From contig CAJNDS010001613.1 in assembly GCA_905221605.1 (NCBI GenBank), positions 588,185 to 652,184 on the forward strand: a stretch of 64,000 nucleotides of DNA, read 5' to 3'. The stretch comes from Symbiodinium natans. Its lineage: Eukaryota; Sar; Dinophyceae; Suessiales; Symbiodiniaceae. The notes beneath the pieces were generated by a model. That model saw nothing but the letters and a program-made list of their open reading frames with translations, did no database searches and was not told the DNA's origin. Shown in pieces: positions 59,150-64,000 of the stretch; positions within the stretch are counted from its first letter, which is position 1, and every line of letters starts with the position of its first letter. A program made the position numbers and the translations under genes.

Positions 59150-59412
59150 CAAGTTTCAAATTCGTTTCTGTAGTTTCAGACTAGTTGCAAAACAGTTTCA
59201 AAATCCAGTTGCGAATTCGTTGTTAAGGGGAAACTGCGTTTTCTACGCGCAATTGCAAAAAATGCAGGAATCTCTAGAGGTTCTGGTTTTCAACAAGCGC
59301 GGACAGAAATTGCAGCTCCTCCTTAACAGCGATATTTCAACTGGATTTTGAAACTAGTTTGAAACTGACTTGAGACTAATTTGAAACTATGGAAACGAAT
59401 TTGAAACTCGAA
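59150..59412. mobile_element. 260-bp foldback (MITE-like) element
   Basis: Left arm AGTTTCAAATTCGTTTC...GTTTCAAAATCCAGTTG is matched, inverted, by CAACTGGATTTTGAAAC...GAAACGAATTTGAAACT. Inner arms CGTTGTTAAGG / CCTTAACAGCG extend the pairing. The frames inside are not genes. Confidence 0.88.
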
Positions 59413-60960
59413 ACACTACCATATTCCGGACTTTCTGCCCCCCTCCTGGCCCCTCACATATGGCCCTCACGCACGGGAAGTTGACTTTGGTCAGGCGTGA
59501 CTAGAGACCAGAGCTTCCGAAAGCTTGCCAATCTCCGGACAGTAGGAATAGAGGAATGTGTGGAAATGATTCTTTCCTAGTTCTTCATCTTCTTTCTCCT
59601 TTCCCTATGTATGAGAAAAGAAGACAGAAAAGGAGAGAGAGCCCCCTGCAATTGGGAATTTCCCCAGAAGAGAGAAAGCGAAAGGGATGCCCCCACAACT
59701 TTCACGTTTTTCATAAGAATGTAAGCACCAAGAGAGAAGAGAAAGGAAAAGATAATAGCGAGGAAAGAGGCAAGGAAACACAGGAGGCAGCCCCTCCGCT
59801 TGCTTCTTGAATGAAAAAGACATCGGAGAAATGGAAACATGAAATTGAGAGGGAAGTTGCGCTTTTCCTTGCTGAAGAACAAAGCAATTCCAAAGAACAT
59901 GGAAAGCACAAGGAATGTACTGGGAAAGGTAGGGAAAGGGATTCTTCCCTCTGACTTTTTTGCTTTCCTTCAATCTGCGATGTAAAGGGAAAAGATGCAG
60001 CGGACAGGTTTGAAAATACAGGCAGGTGATCTTTTTTCCTTATTGTCATCATTGTCTCATTTTCTCAGTGGGAAACGTCTCATTTTCTCAGCGGGAAACG
60101 TAAAGTCCAAAAAGATAAACGAAAGAAAGTAGGGAAGAGTGGGAAGGTTCCTTTTTGTGGTGAGAAGGTAGTCGGAAAGCAACAGGAGACTCCTCTTTCA
60201 TTCTGTTTACCCCTACCTCTTATAGTCTTTTCGGAAGGAAGAGGGAAGAACATACGCGGATAGGAAGGCAGCCTTTCTTTGATGGGGAAAGGAAAGGGAT
60301 GCGCTGCCCCCTCAATTTTCATGTTGATGGGAATGTAAGCAACGGGAGAGAAGAAAGGAAGAGAGAATAGCGAGGAAAGAGGCAAGGAAACACAGGAGAT
60401 TAGGAGTCAGGTTCCGGTGATTGATGTTCGTCTCTTGTCTTCTTTTTGAGAAGGTCGCTTTTGGTTGGAGGAAGAAGTCCGCCTTCCATTTTGAAGAATC
60501 TGCAAAGATAGGAATTGAAGAAATCACAAGAGACACGGATAGAGGACATTATAGACATGATTCTTTCTTATTCATTCATCTTCTTTCTTCTTTCCCTATA
60601 TGAACACAGAACAAAGACAAGGAGAGAGAGCCTCCTGCAATTGGGAATTTCCCCAGAAGAGACAAAGTGAAAGGGATGTCCCCCGCACCTTTCACACTTT
60701 TGAGAAGAATGTAAGCAACAGAAGAGAAGTGAAAGGAACTCATAATAGTGAGCAGGGAGGCGAGGAAAGACTGGAGGCAGACCTTCTTTCCGGGTGAGCA
60801 GGACGAAACAAGAGAATGTAAAGATGTAAGTCGGGAGGGAGGCTGGTAGCCGTTCCTTTCTTTTCCGAACCAAAGACAAAGAGGAAGGAATGCAGGATAG
60901 CGCGTAGGATCGCGTAGGAGAGTACGGTGTGTTTTTGTCATTTTTTGGAGATGATACCGC
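59413..60960. repeat. Three diverged copies of a GA-rich repeat of about 200 bp
   Basis: 59,570-59,810, 60,225-60,420 (partial) and 60,559-60,785 share GCAATTGGGAATTTCCCCAG (outer two), GAATGTAAGCA, and AATAG(C/T)GAG..A..GAGGCGAGG-type words. Open frames on either strand reflect purine bias and are not kept between copies, so no gene is called. Confidence 0.8.
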
Positions 60961-61130
60961 GGTTTCTGGGTACTCTTTTCTCCTGCATCTGAAGGCATTC
61001 TCACGTACCGTTTTTTATTTGATTTTATACTACACGGGCCCCCAAATTGGTCAATTTTTGCGATTTTTTACTATGTTGTAGGATTCTTTGAGCAAATTTT
61101 CAGTTTTTACTGATTCTAAGCTAAAAAAGT

Positions 61131-62952
61131 ACATTTAAAATTATTAAAATTATTAAAATTATTAAAATTATTAAAATTATTAAAATTATTAAAATTATTA
61201 AAATTATTAATTTCTGCCCTGGGAGGCTCCCGGAAAATTAAAATTATTAAAATTATTAAAATTATTAAAATTATTAAAATTAGTAAAATTATTAAAATTA
61301 TTAAAATTATTAATTTCTGCCCTGAGAGGCTCCCGGAAAATTAACATTATTAAAATTATTAAAAGTATGGAAATTATTAAAATTATTTCTGCCCTGAGAG
61401 GCTCCCGGAAAATTATTAAAATTATTAAAATTATTAAAATTATTAAAATTATTAAAAATATTAAAATTATTAAAATTATTAAAATTATTAATTTCTGCCC
61501 TGAGAGGCTCCCCGAAAATTAAAATTATTAAAATTATTAAAATTATTAAAATTATTAAAATTATTAAAATTATTAAAATTATTAAAATTATTAAAATTAT
61601 TAAAATTATTATTTTCTGCCCTGAGAGGCTCCCTGAAAATTAAAATTAGAAAAAATATTAAAATTATTAAAATTATTAATTTCTGCCCTGACAGGCTCCC
61701 GGAAAATTAAAATTATTAAAATTATTAAAATTATTAAAATTATTAAAATTATTAAAATTATTAATTTCTGCCCTGAGAGGCTCCCGGAAAATTAAAATTA
61801 TTAAAATTATTAAAAATTATTAAAATTCTTAAAAATTATTAAAATTATTAAAATTATTAATTTCTGCCCTGAGAGGCTCCCCGAAAATTAAAATTATTAA
61901 AATTATTAAAATTATTAAAATTATTAATTTCTGCCCTGAGAGGCTCCCCGAAAATTGAAATTATTAAAATTATTAAAATTATTAAAATTATTAAAATTAT
62001 TAAAATTATTAAAAGTATTAAAATTATTATTTTCTGCCCTGAGAGGCTCCCGGAAAATTAAAATCATTAAAATTATTAAAATTATTAAAAATTATTAAAA
62101 TTGTTACAATTATTGAAATTATGAAACCATTAATAGTTAAAATTTTAATAATTTTAATAATTTCAACAATTTGAATAATTTTAATAATTTTAATTTTCCG
62201 GGGGTCTCTCAGGGCAGAAATTAATAATTTTAATAATTTTAATAATTTTAATAATTTTAATAATTTTAATTTTCCGGGAGCCTCCCAGGGCAGAAATTAA
62301 TATTTTTAATAATTTTAATAATTTTAATAATTTTAATAATTTTAATTATTTTAATAATTTTAATTTTCCGGGAGCCTCTCAGGGCAGAAATTAATAATTT
62401 TAATAATTTTAATAATTTTAATAATTTTAATAATTTTAATAATTTTAATCATTTTAATTTTCCGGGAGCCTCCCAGGGCAGAAATTAATATTTTTAATCA
62501 TCTTAATAATTTTAATAATTCTAATAATTTTAATAATTTTAATAATTTTAATTTTCCGGGAGCCTCTCAGGGCAGAAATTAATATTTTTAATAATTTTAA
62601 TAATTTTAATAATTTTAATAATTTTAATAATTTTAATAATTTTAATAATTTTAATAATTTTAATACTTTTAATAATTTTAATTTTCCGGGAGCCTCTCAG
62701 GGCAGAAATTAATAATTTTAATAATTTTAATAATTTTAATAATTTTAATAATTTCAATAATTTTAATAATTTTAATTTTCCGGGAGCCTCTCAGGGCAGA
62801 AATTAATAATTTTAATAATTTTAATATTGTTAATAATTTTAATTTTCCGGGAGCCTCTCAGGATTATTAAAAATATTAAAATTATTAAAATTATTAAAAT
62901 TATTAAAATTTTTAAAATTATGAAAATTATTAAAATTATTAATTTCTGCCAA
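61131..62952. repeat. Composite satellite: AAAATTATT 9-mers plus 31-bp GC-rich unit, orientation flipped at about 62,135
   Basis: Runs of AAAATTATT are punctuated by AATTTCTGCCCTGAGAGGCT...CCCGGAAAATT about ten times in the left half. From about 62,140 the reverse complement occurs about eight times, and near 62,865 the orientation turns back. The whole is a giant inverted repeat. Confidence 0.95.
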
Positions 62953-62973
62953 CGTCCTTTTGAAATCCGACCG

Positions 62974-63070
62974 TAGGGTCTATTTAGAAGCCGTGCTCTT
63001 CTAGGTTTATTACATTTAGGTATATGGACCTGTATTATAAATCACAAGCCCCAGCTTCTAAATAGACCCG
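62974..63070. mobile_element. Short foldback with 16-bp perfect arms
   Basis: GGGTCTATTTAGAAGC and GCTTCTAAATAGACCC are exact inverse complements, 62 bp apart. Confidence 0.85.
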
Positions 63071-63085
63071 GTTTTGCTCACACAC

Positions 63086-63382
63086 GGGGGGGGGGATGAT
63101 AGCGTCCAGGACCAGGCTTCCTTGTTTGTGACACTAACCATTCAAGCAACAGCATTGGGCTCCAGCAGCCATTCAAGCAACAGCACTGGGCTCCAGCCTG
63201 TTGATTCTGGGTCTCGGGGGGGGGGGGGGGGGGATGATAGCGTCACAGGGATCAAGGCTGGCTTTTGTGACACTAACCATTCAAAAAAGAGCAACAGGGC
63301 ATTGGCGGCTCGACAGCACCTCGAGCAAGCAGGATTGGGCTTTCGCTGTTGAAACTTGGGTCTCAGCGGGGGGGGGGGGGGA
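63086..63382. repeat. Tandem repeat with poly-G, about 3 copies
   Basis: Unit: G-run, ATGATAGCGTC, GGCTT, TTTGTGACACTAACCATTCA, AGCAACAG..TTGGGCT. Third copy diverged. Confidence 0.88.
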
Positions 63383-63465
63383 AGATCGCGAGCTTTTAGC
63401 CATGAATCTGAGCCGAGAGACATGTGACGACGACCGTTCTGATGAGGACCCCTGAACCAGCTCTT

Positions 63466-64000
63466 TCCGAATCCACGAATCCGGCTCCTGCCATCCGCAG
63501 TTTCCGAATCCGCGTTTTCCAGTTGCCTGAATCAGCTGGTTTCCGAATCCGCGTTTTCCAGTTGCCTGAATCAGCTGGTTTCCGAATCCGCGTTTTCCAG
63601 TTGCCTGAATCAGCTGGTTTCCGAATCTCGTTTTCCAGTTTCCTGAATCAGCTGGTTTCCGCATCCGCGTTTTCCAGTTGCCTGAATCAGCTGGTTTGCG
63701 AATCCGCGTTTTCCAGTTTCCTGAATCAGCTGGTTTCCGAATCCGCGTTTTCCAGTTTCCTGAATCAGCGGTTTCCAGTTTCCGAATCCGCGTTTTCCAG
63801 TTTCCTGAATCAGCTGGTTTCCGAATCCGCGTTTTCCAGTTTCCTGAATCAGCTGGTTTCCGAATCCGCGTTTTCCAGTTTCCTGAATCAGCTGGTTTCC
63901 GAATCCGCGTTTTCCAGTTTCCTGAATCAGCTGGTTTCCGAATCCGCGTTTTCCAGTTTCCTGAATCAGCGGTTTCCAGTTTCGGAATCCGCGTTTTCCA
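63466..64000. repeat. 39-bp minisatellite, about 13 copies, runs off the end
   Basis: Unit CCGAATCCGCGTTTTCCAG followed by TTTCCTGAATCAGCTGGTTT. 39 is a multiple of three, so the minus strand reads a 13-residue repeat (GNQLIQATGKRGF-like), but a few copies have frame-breaking deletions. Confidence 0.93.

Noticed and set aside
58916-59184. ORFs crossing the gap
   Set aside because: They depend on N codons.
59556-61004. Overlapping ORFs on both strands in the GA-rich region
   Set aside because: Frames differ between the repeat copies and follow purine bias; none has a recognisable domain.
61131-62952. CRISPR-like array (repeated GC-rich unit with spacers)
   Set aside because: The spacers are themselves one simple 9-mer repeat, the unit flips orientation, and the context is eukaryotic.

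Overview
The window looks like nuclear DNA of an alveolate, most likely a dinoflagellate (possibly Suessiales/Symbiodiniaceae; inference). Four things point that way. Arrays of the TTTAGGG telomere-type heptamer fill the non-coding DNA. Exons can be joined only by allowing GC and GA as well as GT donors, with acceptors of the form AG|G. Short inverted-repeat introner-like elements supply many introns, and all copies with a readable polarity lie the same way round. Paralogous genes stand in tandem. No bacterial gene, rRNA, tRNA or organelle gene was recognised.

Layout. From 1 to 58,948, arrays of CCCTAAA/TTTAGGG and variants (CCCCAAA, GGGATTTA, TTTAGGGG, CCCTCAA, CCCGAAA) in both orientations alternate every few hundred bases with unique islands of about 40-300 bp. 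These arrays put stops in the reading frames, so long ORFs are absent; the islands behave as small plus-strand exons. Two genes could be reconstructed: kinase-like gene 1 (17,093-20,070) and kinase-like gene 2 (26,086-31,853). They are paralogues aligned exon by exon through the glycine-rich region, VAK lysine, hinge, HGD..N catalytic loop, DFA, APE and the C-lobe. They share only two intron positions. A second tandem pair is visible at 32.2-32.3 and 33.5-33.7 kb (similar last two exons). Other islands include an ankyrin-like exon (58.75 kb), a possible retrotransposon RT tail (39.15 kb), a transmembrane exon (42.0 kb) and dozens of unassigned exons.

The introns hold at least nine families of 90-200 bp terminal-inverted-repeat elements (called A-I and M here). 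In several copies a telomere-type array sits inside the element, at different places in different copies. Many arrays touch the exon so that GTTTAGGG or GTAAACCC forms the 5' splice site. This link between introners and interstitial telomere repeats is the most interesting thing in the window.

A 100-N gap at 58,949-59,048 follows a poly-C run, and beyond it the sequence changes completely: no telomere-type repeats, GA-rich dispersed repeats, a foldback element, a 1.8-kb AT-rich satellite whose orientation flips in the middle, poly-G-containing tandem repeats and a 39-bp minisatellite that runs off the end. This could be a real heterochromatic boundary or a scaffolding misjoin.

Splice sites were inferred by eye from paralogue alignment (kinases, 32/33 kb pair) or from open frame plus AG/GT context alone (all other exons); the latter are candidates only.
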